A stretch of DNA of 11,704 nt from JAVVPL01 sp036655775 (lineage in GTDB: Bacteria; Bacteroidota; Bacteroidia; Bacteroidales; P3). A program made the position numbers and the translations under genes. The stretch is from assembly GCA_036655775.1 (NCBI GenBank), contig JAVVPL010000068.1, positions 1-11,704 on the forward strand, read 5' to 3'. A model generated the notes under the pieces. It had not been told where the DNA came from and did not search any database. It worked only from the letters and a program-made list of their open reading frames with translations. Of this stretch, positions 1 to 7,897 are shown piece by piece (within the stretch, counting starts at the first letter, position 1; each line of letters opens with the position of its first letter).

Positions 1-440
1 ATATCCAAAAACCAAGAGGTTTCTACCCCTTCTATATTTTCTCTATATACATCATTGGGGGTATTTTGAGCAAGTATATGGTGCATAGGTACTCGTTCTA
101 TTTTTTCTATTCGTTCATCTTTCTGCAAATCCAAAATTGCTTTTTCGATATTACTAGAAGGTTCGAGTTCTATTCTAAAACTTGTATTTAGTACTTTATT
201 TTCAAACAATTGCATACTATACGCCTCGGGACTAAACTCGTAGCTTGCATTTTTTGATTTTTTGGGAAATAATGTATTGATATCAATCCAACGATTTTCC
301 CCTTTGCTTGAGTTGGGGGTAATTGATTTGAATTTGATATAGAGTGCATTTTCTACATATTGAGAGGCCTTCCCAAAAACCGAAGTATGAAAACTGAAGG
401 AGAAAATAAAAATAAATAACAGTATGATTATTCGTTGCAT
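1..440 (-). CDS. Subtilisin-like (S8) protease, N-terminal part only, cut by left edge
   Basis: The reading frame opens at ATG 440 and stays open for 146 codons to the window edge, so only the prepro-region is visible. Residues 1-23 are a signal peptide (MQRIIILLFIFIFSFSF then a small-residue stretch). Residues about 28-125 resemble the propeptide of Bacteroidota secreted subtilases: an opening like YVENALYIKFK, then an amphipathic segment ending in IEKIERVPMHHIL, followed by TPNDVY and SWFLD. In this family those last motifs lead into the mature domain, as in 'PNDP...W.L..I'. The catalytic Asp, His and Ser would lie beyond the edge and cannot be checked. It starts 11 bases after the stop of the CGPC cargo gene, so it is probably third in the same operon and may also be a T9SS cargo. 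The secretion signal is clear; the S8 assignment is inferred from propeptide pattern only. Confidence 0.68.
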   Translation of the reverse strand, partial: MQRIIILLFIFIFSFSFHTSVFGKASQYVENALYIKFKSITPNSSKGENRWIDINTLFPKKSKNASYEFSPEAYSMQLFENKVLNTSFRIELEPSSNIEKAILDLQKDERIEKIERVPMHHILAQNTPNDVYRENIEGVETSWFLD

Positions 441-451
441 ATAAACTGATT

Positions 452-2353
452 TTAATAAAAGTTGACGACTATGATCTTTTTTATAATTTTAAAATAAGCT
501 CCACTAATTTTAAGTATATAAACACCTGAAAAATTTTGTTTAAATGAAAAAACAAAGGTGTGTTTACCTATCCCATACCATTGCGAAGGTATACTTTGTA
601 TAATTTTGCCATTCAAATCACATATTTCCATAAATAAATTTTCTTTTTGATTTAAATAAAAATCTAGATACGTTTTGTCTTTACATGGATTGGGATATAA
701 AGAAACGGAAGGTTCGATCCTCTTTTCTTGTCCATTTGTCACCTCTTGTACAAGAGGGGGAAGCGAAATACTTTGCAATATTTCTTTGGTGATACTATCT
801 TGTAAATAAACAATGGCTGAAAGTCCATTTAACCCATTGAAAATATAAGGATGCACTAAGTCAAAATGATATTGAAATGAGAGAGTCGTATCGATGGATG
901 AAGGAAATAACAACGATTGACCATAGGCATCGGGCAAGAGTTTACGCATTATATGGTAAAATTTCGTTTCTCCATTAGACTGAGGAGTATGAAAAATAGA
1001 ATCCTCGGTAAAAGCAAGATAGAGAAGTACAGGGTGTGAATATGCACCTACATTTTCTATATGAATTTCCACTTTATAGTCGTTTTGCACTCTTTGCATA
1101 GAAGCCTTTAATTGAAATTGGGTTTTTTCATTCCATATTTTTTGTATTTGTGAATGTAAATCGGACACAAGAAGCTCCCAATTGCCATCCACAGAGTACG
1201 ATTTGCCATTCAAACGCAACAGCGGAACTCCCGCACCTTCATATTTGTTGAATTGATGTTTCCCTTCAGCAGTATAAGCGGGATCGCCAGGCATGGGAAT
1301 GTCAATTTGATATTTTAGCATAAAAAATTTATCTTGATTTTCAAGCTCTTGGTGTATCGTTTTATAGGCATCTTGGATAAAGGGATTGGCTTTGGCACAA
1401 GGGCCACAAGTGGAACTTGAAAAACATTCTAATAAGGTGTTTTTGCCATAATAATTTTTGTCGGTCACTTCTATTTGTTGTGTAAGGGTATCACTCACTG
1501 TATTTTCTATACCATTAAAATCGGATAACCATAAAGAAAAACTATACACGCCATTCGTATCCAGTTGAAACGATTGTACAGGAATTTCTTTTTGTGCAAA
1601 AGTAGGAATTTCGACATTGAGCACTTTAGAACTAAAAATTAAGTGATTATTAAGACTATAATTAATTGTATAGGACTGTATGCTATCCTTCGATTTATAA
1701 TTTGCCAAGGCCCAAAATGAGATAGGCATCGATTTAGATACAAATAAGGGTAAAGATAAGTTACTGAGTTTTACAATAGGTTTACAAAGATCTAACACCT
1801 CAATATCATCTATATAAAGCGCATATTTATCCGACGATTGCAAAATAAAAGCTAAGTGTACATTGGCCCCTTTATATTTTTTTAAATCAATACATTGTTC
1901 CGTCCAATCGGCAGAAGCTTCATTGACAAAAAGCAAAGTATCTGTAAAGGCTTTTTTTTGCGTATTTGTTTGAGAAATAGCTATCATATAGTTTTCTTTA
2001 TCTATTTTATCCACGGATTTAGCCTTAAAACAAAGAAAAGGAAAACTTTGGGAATTTAAGTTAATCGGTGGACTCACCATCCAACGATCTGCTTTAGTAT
2101 TGGTACTTTGAAACCAAGAAGGGGAAACGGCCACTTTGCCGTTTCCATTTTTGATCACTTTCCATGCTTTATCACAATAGCTATAATTTGCAGAAGGAAT
2201 GTTTTTATCATTGTATAAAGTCCATGCCGACGAAAGATTCCCCACTCCTGCTTTAAGTTCCACATTTTCAAAATTTTCTAAAAATAAAATTTGTGAAAAC
2301 GAACTATAAACACTCGCAAAACAAACTATCAGTATAAGGATTATTTTTCGCAT
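452..2353 (-). CDS. T9SS cargo with choice-of-anchor-J and Omp28-like CGPC domains
   Basis: A secreted 633-residue protein. A signal peptide (MRKIILILIVCFASVYSSFS) ends near residue 20. Residues about 21-190 form a jellyroll of the cleaved-adhesin / choice-of-anchor-J type (LFLENFEN at the start, RWMVSPPINL in the middle, ALYIDDIEVLD at the end). An Ig-like spacer covers about 195-295. Residues about 303-400 match the thioredoxin-like domain of Omp28-related proteins: LLECFSSSTCGPCAKANPF puts a CGPC redox motif at 316-319, and GAGVPLLRLNG would hold the cis-proline of the fold. Residues about 548-633 are a T9SS type A sorting domain (SLYPNPCKD...GVYILKI...KKIIV). ATG 2353 is chosen over an upstream TTG at 2383, because ATG directly precedes the signal peptide and does not overlap the preceding gene, whose stop lies 19 bases upstream. 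Likely role: exported or surface thiol-disulfide exchange or redox-linked binding, which is inference. Confidence 0.85.
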   Translation of the reverse strand: MRKIILILIVCFASVYSSFSQILFLENFENVELKAGVGNLSSAWTLYNDKNIPSANYSYCDKAWKVIKNGNGKVAVSPSWFQSTNTKADRWMVSPPINLNSQSFPFLCFKAKSVDKIDKENYMIAISQTNTQKKAFTDTLLFVNEASADWTEQCIDLKKYKGANVHLAFILQSSDKYALYIDDIEVLDLCKPIVKLSNLSLPLFVSKSMPISFWALANYKSKDSIQSYTINYSLNNHLIFSSKVLNVEIPTFAQKEIPVQSFQLDTNGVYSFSLWLSDFNGIENTVSDTLTQQIEVTDKNYYGKNTLLECFSSSTCGPCAKANPFIQDAYKTIHQELENQDKFFMLKYQIDIPMPGDPAYTAEGKHQFNKYEGAGVPLLRLNGKSYSVDGNWELLVSDLHSQIQKIWNEKTQFQLKASMQRVQNDYKVEIHIENVGAYSHPVLLYLAFTEDSIFHTPQSNGETKFYHIMRKLLPDAYGQSLLFPSSIDTTLSFQYHFDLVHPYIFNGLNGLSAIVYLQDSITKEILQSISLPPLVQEVTNGQEKRIEPSVSLYPNPCKDKTYLDFYLNQKENLFMEICDLNGKIIQSIPSQWYGIGKHTFVFSFKQNFSGVYILKISGAYFKIIKKIIVVNFY

Positions 2354-2372
2354 TTTGTTATTTTTAAAGGGA

Positions 2373-5300
2373 TTAAGAAACAATTATTTTTTTACAAATT
2401 CGCCGATTATCCGTTGTATTGAGAATCAAAAAATAAACGCCCTTAGGTAAATTAGCAAGTGGAATTACATGATTATGAAGTGTTTCGTGTATGTGTTGAG
2501 CATATACACTACCACCCATCATATTGATTAATTCAATTTTATCAATTTGTAAGGAAGACGTTATCTGAATAAAATCTTTGGCTGGATTAGGAGAAACTTG
2601 CAAGTTAAAATCCACGGATTTTTCGGTGGCTATGGATGCCTTGGTAGAAATATTTAATTCATCAAGCATAACAATAGGCGCTTGAATTTGTCCAAGTGAG
2701 TGCATGGCAAAATGGCCTATATGCGTTTGACTTGGCGTATAGTCTACATTAAAAACATGGTAGTTTGTATTGGTAATATTGTTTAAATCACCTAGCGATT
2801 GGACTAGAGATGCCGTGTCATAAGAAGCTAAAATTGAAAGTTTTAAATTTGCAATTGCCACACTCGCCTTTTCTATTCTGTACGCAATCGAAATTTGATA
2901 CGTAGTATCTTTTTGAAATTCAAAACAAGTACCCATAATCCAATCATCTGCAATTAGATATTTTTCATTATCTGTCGCATCTACTAAAAAATTACTTCCT
3001 TTATATGCATATTCCTTATTGTCAGTATAATCCATCACCACCGACCAGGTATAATAGCCCGTAGAAATTACATTATATTCATCTTCAAAATTAACCGTTG
3101 TACCTATATTTTCAAATCCATCATAAAATGGAAGTTGTGCAATTGTTTTATTCTCTGAAATTTGACTATTTTCATTATTTTCTAAAACGGTGTCTTGTAA
3201 ATGAGCTATTTTTGCCTGGATTCTGTATTTTTTATGTTGAGACAAATTGGCTAATGTTTTAAAGGTATACGTAAATTGAGTATTGGGATAGATGGTATCT
3301 AAGATTGTTTCTTCCACTTTTTGCGTATTGTCAATTGTATAAGAGGCTTTTATATTAGAAAGTGCTTGCATAGAAGCATTTCTAACTACGAGGGCAATTG
3401 TTTCATTTTCACCTAAATTACAATCATAAGGAACCAATACTTGATCTAGACTAAGATCCACCAATTGTTGAGCAGCTGCATCGGTTATAGAAACATTATC
3501 CACAAACAACATCCATTCCTTGCTTGGATCAGTTACATAGTCATCACTATAAAAAACAAAACCTAGATAATATGCCCCCGATTCCTCCAATGCAAAATTA
3601 TTGGTATTAAAAAATGAATAGAGTGCTTGTTCTCCATTCGTTACAAATTTCCTATCCCATAACAGAACCGTATCGAACAATATTTTTCCATTCTCTAGCA
3701 AATGATGTTGATCGGCACCAATAAGTACACGCATATTTATTTTTTTCACTTTTGCATCACCTCCACATTTACGAAAAGCATAATAAAAATTAATTTTGTA
3801 TTGATTTTCTTTTTCTAAGCGTACACAACGAGTAGCGACAAAAGCATCATCCCCTCTCCTACTAGGATATGCAAGGGTATCAAAGGATGTATATACAGAA
3901 CTAGTTAAATAACCCGTGCCTTTATTGGCAAAAAGAGGGTTTTCACCTATACTAAAGCTCTTCAAAGCCGCTGTAGAAGGGGTATGATAATACCAGCCAA
4001 TAGCGTCTTTATCGGTTTCTTCAAAGCCGCTGGCAAAAGGAATATTCGATGATTTTTGTTTATGAAATGTTCCTACTAGCGTATCATTGGCTGCATATTG
4101 ATCCCCTGAGACGGAAATAAAAGAACGTATAAAATAGGGTCCCTCTTCGTATAACGAAAGTGGTAAAGTGCTTAAAAAAGCATAATGGATGGTATCACCT
4201 GGTAAAATCTGTCTTTGAACTTGCTCAGAAATAAGAGTAGAAAATGTATCTCTTTCCCCTAATTTGCCCACGGATTGGCAGCGTAATTTAAAATTAGCAA
4301 TGGGCTCTATCCCTTTATTTTGAAGTACAACTACAATATTTCTATCGCATAAATCGCAACTAAGATCATCTGGTTCAATGATTTCATTCACTGCAAGGTC
4401 TTGTTTGAAAGGGACAATAGCAGGTCCTTCTACATTGTCAAGCATCAAACAAAGACGTTCACTTTCGCCATTAAATTTATGTCTAAAGGCTACATATACG
4501 GTATCTCCCACAAATTGTGCAAGACTAATTTGTTTTTGAATTCCTTTAGGAATGGCAGAACTAAATCGGAAAGTATCTAATATATAAGTAAATTGATCAA
4601 TATCAGGGGTTGTACGAGAAAGGCGACATTCGTAATATTCTGGATTTCCATTAAAAGACGAAAGCCAAAACTTGATACTGTCCGTAGCCTGCGTTACCGA
4701 CAAAGGAGGTGTCACTAACCAATTGTCTTGATTGAGATATTGCCACAACCAAGACCAAGAAATCGCCCCTGAAGTTTCTTCATATCCATCACTTTGAGCG
4801 GATACAGACCATGCTTTTCCATCGCCATCAAGATCTATATTACGCCATGCGTAAGGAGGAAAAGTTTGAAGAGTCATTTTATTGAAATTTTCACCTAAGC
4901 GTTTTACATCAATGGGGGTGGAAGGCATTTGATAAATTTCTACTTGATTGATATTAAATTGATTTCCTTTAGATTCACAAGCCAAGGTATCATAGCTAAA
5001 ACGAATTTTTGTAGCTTGTGTACCCGAAGTAATTGCAATTTGATATTCTTCTGTAAATTTGAACAATCCATTGGCCACTAAAGATGCAATTGGGTATTTG
5101 ACTCCATTAACCCATACTGCCATTGCTGCACAATGATTATATTTAGCTTCGACCTTAAGCACCAAGGTAAATTTTCCTCCATTGGCCGACAAATCTAGAG
5201 CAGGTGTTTCAAGCCAACCATTTTTCACTCCAACATAACCCAAACACTTCATTTCTTTATCCGCAGCATTTAAGCTAAGCCCTTGCCCTGTCCAACCCGC

Positions 5301-5630
5301 CAAACTTGTAATCGCATCTAACTCTTCTTGTGTTGGATTTGATTTATAAAGTGTAATATTATCTGAAAAACTTTGACTCATAAGCAATTTACCTTCTATA
5401 GTTGCATTTTGCACAGAAGAATTCAGGGTCTTTTTACACGGATTTTGTTGCGGATATACCTTGGCTGTATTTAGCATAGATGCAACTTCCTTTTTTCCTG
5501 CTTTCTTTTGCAAATCAATTGAAGCTGCAGCATCTTGATTTATTTTTATTTGTATTGGATGATCCCAATTTTGACAGAAAATGGAACTTGTCATTAACAA
5601 ACAAATACCAAATAATAGTTTTCTTTTCAT
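2373..5630 (-). CDS. Large T9SS cargo of repeated jellyroll and Ig-like domains
   Basis: A secreted 1085-residue protein, first gene of the operon. The signal peptide (MKRKLLFGICLLMTSSIFCQ) ends near residue 20. Four jellyroll-like modules can be seen: about 85-235, 245-403 (GENFNKM...NWLVTPPL...LMLDNVEG), 530-716 (PFASGFEE...MLFVDNVSI) and 833-995 (LPFYDGFE...IVMLDELNI). The second to fourth have the typical opening and the closing 'hxhDNh' strand of choice-of-anchor-J / MAM-like domains. Two CARDB/Ig-like linkers lie between them, about 409-525 and 723-822 (DLAVNEI...VVLQNKG; DLSLDQV...LVVRNAS). Residues about 1008-1085 are a T9SS type A sorting domain (QVSPNPAKD...LPKGVYFLIL...KKIIVS). I recognise no catalytic domain, so it is more likely an adhesin, scaffold or ligand-binding surface protein. 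It is cysteine-rich for such a protein, including a CDLC motif at 425-428. The downstream gene begins 19 bases after its stop. Confidence 0.85.
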   Translation of the reverse strand: MKRKLLFGICLLMTSSIFCQNWDHPIQIKINQDAAASIDLQKKAGKKEVASMLNTAKVYPQQNPCKKTLNSSVQNATIEGKLLMSQSFSDNITLYKSNPTQEELDAITSLAGWTGQGLSLNAADKEMKCLGYVGVKNGWLETPALDLSANGGKFTLVLKVEAKYNHCAAMAVWVNGVKYPIASLVANGLFKFTEEYQIAITSGTQATKIRFSYDTLACESKGNQFNINQVEIYQMPSTPIDVKRLGENFNKMTLQTFPPYAWRNIDLDGDGKAWSVSAQSDGYEETSGAISWSWLWQYLNQDNWLVTPPLSVTQATDSIKFWLSSFNGNPEYYECRLSRTTPDIDQFTYILDTFRFSSAIPKGIQKQISLAQFVGDTVYVAFRHKFNGESERLCLMLDNVEGPAIVPFKQDLAVNEIIEPDDLSCDLCDRNIVVVLQNKGIEPIANFKLRCQSVGKLGERDTFSTLISEQVQRQILPGDTIHYAFLSTLPLSLYEEGPYFIRSFISVSGDQYAANDTLVGTFHKQKSSNIPFASGFEETDKDAIGWYYHTPSTAALKSFSIGENPLFANKGTGYLTSSVYTSFDTLAYPSRRGDDAFVATRCVRLEKENQYKINFYYAFRKCGGDAKVKKINMRVLIGADQHHLLENGKILFDTVLLWDRKFVTNGEQALYSFFNTNNFALEESGAYYLGFVFYSDDYVTDPSKEWMLFVDNVSITDAAAQQLVDLSLDQVLVPYDCNLGENETIALVVRNASMQALSNIKASYTIDNTQKVEETILDTIYPNTQFTYTFKTLANLSQHKKYRIQAKIAHLQDTVLENNENSQISENKTIAQLPFYDGFENIGTTVNFEDEYNVISTGYYTWSVVMDYTDNKEYAYKGSNFLVDATDNEKYLIADDWIMGTCFEFQKDTTYQISIAYRIEKASVAIANLKLSILASYDTASLVQSLGDLNNITNTNYHVFNVDYTPSQTHIGHFAMHSLGQIQAPIVMLDELNISTKASIATEKSVDFNLQVSPNPAKDFIQITSSLQIDKIELINMMGGSVYAQHIHETLHNHVIPLANLPKGVYFLILNTTDNRRICKKIIVS

Positions 5631-5799
5631 TGTAATAGTTTTTTATTTTTAGACATTTATTTTCGTTTATATTCCCCAATTTACATATTTATTATTTTAG
5701 CTCTAATAAGTCGGACTCGCTCCCATATAAGAATCAATAGAAAAACCTTCTTGTTATACCCTTTTAAACTTACTGAATAGCTTGCTTGCTTATGCAAAA

Positions 5800-5830
5800 C
5801 AAAAGTAAATGGAAGCGAAAGAAAAATCAA
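5800..5830 (-). promoter_or_regulatory. Bacteroidota-type promoter of the secreted-protein operon
   Basis: Reading the minus strand, TTG (5830-5828) is followed by 20 bases and then TACTTTTG (5807-5800). This matches the primary sigma factor consensus of Bacteroidetes, a TTG/TTTG -33 box about 20 bases from TAnnTTTG. Spacing and -7 box are identical to the panB promoter in the same window. It predicts a start of transcription around 5794 and a leader of about 160 bases before ATG 5630. No better match lies closer to the gene. Confidence 0.55.
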
Positions 5831-6021
5831 TTTTTTATATTCTACAAAAAAGGTACATACACCAATACTACTACTACAAAAATACGCAATTCGCATATAA
5901 TGCTATTTATCAATAGATTAACATATACACTTCATAAAGTATGTAGTGAAAAAATTACAACTTATTGACCAAATCTTTCATATTTATAAAGATTCTGCCT
6001 ATTTTTTCAGTAGGTTATACT

Positions 6022-6039
6022 TATTTTAATTTTAAAATA
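6022..6039. repeat. Perfect AT-rich inverted repeat upstream of the regulator gene
   Basis: TATTTTAA (6022-6029) and TTAAAATA (6032-6039) are exact inverted copies around a two-base TT centre. The element ends 33 bases upstream of the regulator's -7 box, i.e. near or just above the expected -33 region. This position would suit an operator for autoregulation by a dimeric helix-turn-helix protein. The region is very AT-rich, so chance is a real alternative. Confidence 0.35.
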
Positions 6040-6072
6040 GTCATCTTATTTTTTAAAAATAGAAAAAATATG

Positions 6073-6080
6073 TATATTTG
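6073..6080 (+). promoter_or_regulatory. -7 box of the regulator gene promoter
   Basis: TATATTTG matches the TAnnTTTG consensus exactly and ends 18 bases before ATG 6099. The transcript would therefore start only about a dozen bases before the start codon. No TTTG lies at the expected distance upstream; positions 6049-6052 read TTTT instead. The promoter may therefore be weak or depend on an activator. Confidence 0.45.
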
Positions 6081-6098
6081 TATTTAAAAAATTAGCAA

Positions 6099-7874
6099 AT
6101 GTACAATAAAAGAATTTTTAGTGTCTTATTTTTTTTCATTTTTCTTAGTAACCTTGCTCAAAGTGCAAATCATGACAAAGAAATTGCAAAATTAAATTAT
6201 TACAAAGAACGACTTCAAACAATTGAGCTCAATCATATAGAACTTATATCAACCTATGATTCAATTATTAACATATCTAACAGACTCAATCTAACCAAAG
6301 AAAATATTAACTATCAATTAAAAAAAGTCGATTTATTGGCTTCGTATGGGTATTACTTTGAAGCCAATCAAACGGCAAAAAATATTTTAATTTTAATAAA
6401 CAAAACCCCAAACAAAAAAGAAGTTTTAAAAACACAAAAACTCGAAACTTTATTAGCTATCACTTTAAATAACTATAAACTAGGGATGTTAGATGTGGCC
6501 ACGCAATATGTGATGGAACTCTTAAAACTCAACAATAAAGAAAATCAAAATTATGAAGCAAGAGCATATTCTATTTTAGCTTCTATTTTAGATAGTTATA
6601 ATTTAGATAAAGAATCCAAAGACAAACACCAAGAAGCACTCCATTTGCTCATTAAAAATAACAAAATAGAAAACTACACCTATTATGTAATCTATTCTAA
6701 TTATGCAGGATGGTTCTACAAGGACCAACAATACGATTCAGCTCTTTTTTATTTGAATTTATCCGATAAATATATAGATTCAGGTCGTGATAATATAGAA
6801 CAACACATCAGCAATCTTCAAAATAAAGCCATTATTTATCAAGCATTAAATGAAAACACCATTGCCGAAGAATGCTTTTTACGCGCATTAGCATTACCCT
6901 CTTTCAACAGAACCAATAGAAGCAAAGTACTTTGTCAAGAAAATTTAGCCTATTTGTATTTTGAACAAAATCAATTTGAAAAAGCACTTTATCATTTTAA
7001 ACAAGCTCTTCTCTCCGCAGAAAAAAACTATATAGAAGATTTGGTGGGTACTATTCAAACAGAAATGGCACAAGTGTTTTATGCCAAAGGAGAATATAAA
7101 ATAGCTTTTGATTTATATCAAAAAGGGAAAATAAAAAACGAAACCATTTTTAATTTAAAGAACACACAAAAAATTATCGAATATAAAAATCAATACGAAA
7201 CTCAAAAATTAAAAAGCACACTAGAAATCAATTCATTAAAAGCAAAAAACAGAAATATATTACTTGGTATTTTGTCGTTTTTACTTATTATTTCCTTTTC
7301 AATTATTCTAATTAGTATTCGCAAACTCTATGGACGAAACAAAGAAAATAAACAATTAAATTTATCATTAGAAATACAAGCTAAAGAAAAAGAAGAGGAA
7401 ATTGAACTTTCGCAACACACATTTTCTCAAACACTACAAATGAAAAATATGGAACTCACTTCTCATGCAATGGTTTTGGCAAAACTAAAAGACTGTATGG
7501 ATTCAATTCAAGTAGAAGTAGACCATTTGGTAAACGAACCCAATTTAGAAGAGAGGAAAAATATTGCAAAAAACATCAAAACAATTCTCAATTTTAATAA
7601 AACAGAGAAAAATTGGAATGAATTTCGACTTTATTTTGAACAAACACATCCTGCCTTCTTTAAAAAACTAAATGATACCTATCCCGACCTAAGCATAAAC
7701 GAGCAACGATTATGCGCCCTTTTATCCTTAAATATGCGTATCAAAGAAATAGCCGAACTCACCAATCGCTCCACACGCTCCATAGAAACTTTTGTATATC
7801 GCATTCGAAAAAAACTACAAATTCCCGCAGAGGTTAAAACACATTTATATTTCAAAGATTTTTTGGAATCCTAA
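6099..7874 (+). CDS. Transmembrane TPR regulator with LuxR-type helix-turn-helix
   Basis: A 591-residue one-component regulator spanning the inner membrane. Residues 1-23 are a signal peptide ending LAQSAN. Residues about 30-350 are helical tetratricopeptide repeats, the clearest being around 195-225 (NYAGWFYKDQQYDSALFYL), 236-266, 280-310 (ENLAYLYFEQNQFEKALYHF) and 320-345 (MAQVFYAKGEYKIAFDLYQ). A transmembrane segment lies at about 386-407, a charged coiled coil at about 410-480, and a C-terminal LuxR-like HTH at about 531-575 (LSINEQRLCALLSLNMRIKEI...). The WNEF..YFEQTHPAFFKKL stretch before the HTH is typical of this Bacteroidetes family. The TPR part should face the periplasm and the HTH the cytoplasm. 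No histidine kinase or receiver domain is present. It is divergent from the secreted-protein operon, a likely target by position only. Its ligand and true regulon cannot be read from sequence. Confidence 0.85.
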   Translation: MYNKRIFSVLFFFIFLSNLAQSANHDKEIAKLNYYKERLQTIELNHIELISTYDSIINISNRLNLTKENINYQLKKVDLLASYGYYFEANQTAKNILILINKTPNKKEVLKTQKLETLLAITLNNYKLGMLDVATQYVMELLKLNNKENQNYEARAYSILASILDSYNLDKESKDKHQEALHLLIKNNKIENYTYYVIYSNYAGWFYKDQQYDSALFYLNLSDKYIDSGRDNIEQHISNLQNKAIIYQALNENTIAEECFLRALALPSFNRTNRSKVLCQENLAYLYFEQNQFEKALYHFKQALLSAEKNYIEDLVGTIQTEMAQVFYAKGEYKIAFDLYQKGKIKNETIFNLKNTQKIIEYKNQYETQKLKSTLEINSLKAKNRNILLGILSFLLIISFSIILISIRKLYGRNKENKQLNLSLEIQAKEKEEEIELSQHTFSQTLQMKNMELTSHAMVLAKLKDCMDSIQVEVDHLVNEPNLEERKNIAKNIKTILNFNKTEKNWNEFRLYFEQTHPAFFKKLNDTYPDLSINEQRLCALLSLNMRIKEIAELTNRSTRSIETFVYRIRKKLQIPAEVKTHLYFKDFLES

Positions 7875-7897
7875 ACCTAAAAAGTATTTGTGTTTAG
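7871..7897. terminator. Possible bidirectional terminator hairpin between convergent genes
   Basis: CTAAAC (7871-7876) pairs with GTTTAG (7892-7897). After one mismatch four more pairs form (7878-7881 with 7887-7890, one of them a T-G wobble), leaving a five-base loop. The element covers the stop codons of both converging genes and the whole 19-base gap between them. It is AT-rich and has no strong T-run on either side, so it is at best a weak terminator. Confidence 0.33.

Larger units (their letters stand above)
5631..6098. other. Divergent intergenic region between secreted-protein operon and regulator
   Basis: A 468-base AT-rich gap between two divergent genes. No convincing gene lies in it: the short open frames on either strand have no family resemblance, low-complexity composition and no conserved start context. 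It holds a good minus-strand promoter at 5800-5830 for the secreted-protein operon, a -7 box at 6073-6080 for the regulator, and a perfect 8-base-arm AT palindrome at 6022-6039. The operon's transcript would carry a leader of about 160 bases, starting near a GCTT triplet repeat (5780-5792). I could not recognise a riboswitch in it. Regulatory sites for the divergent regulator, if it acts locally, should lie here. Confidence 0.7.

Noticed and set aside
2354..2383. In-frame upstream TTG start giving ten extra residues (MFLNPFKNNK) on the CGPC cargo
   Set aside because: It would overlap the stop of the preceding gene and puts a polar stretch before a signal peptide that begins ideally at ATG 2353.
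5700..5730. GC-richer patch (GTCGGACTCGCTCCC) that at first suggested a tRNA remnant
   Set aside because: No cloverleaf, anticodon stem or T-loop sequence can be formed around it.
5866..5877. Short TAC triplet repeat (ACTACTACTAC)
   Set aside because: Too short to be a meaningful repeat array; no CRISPR-like spacing or further copies nearby.
5681..5968. Short open frames of 60-71 codons on both strands of the divergent intergenic region
   Set aside because: They overlap each other and the promoter, have low-complexity composition and resemble no family I know.
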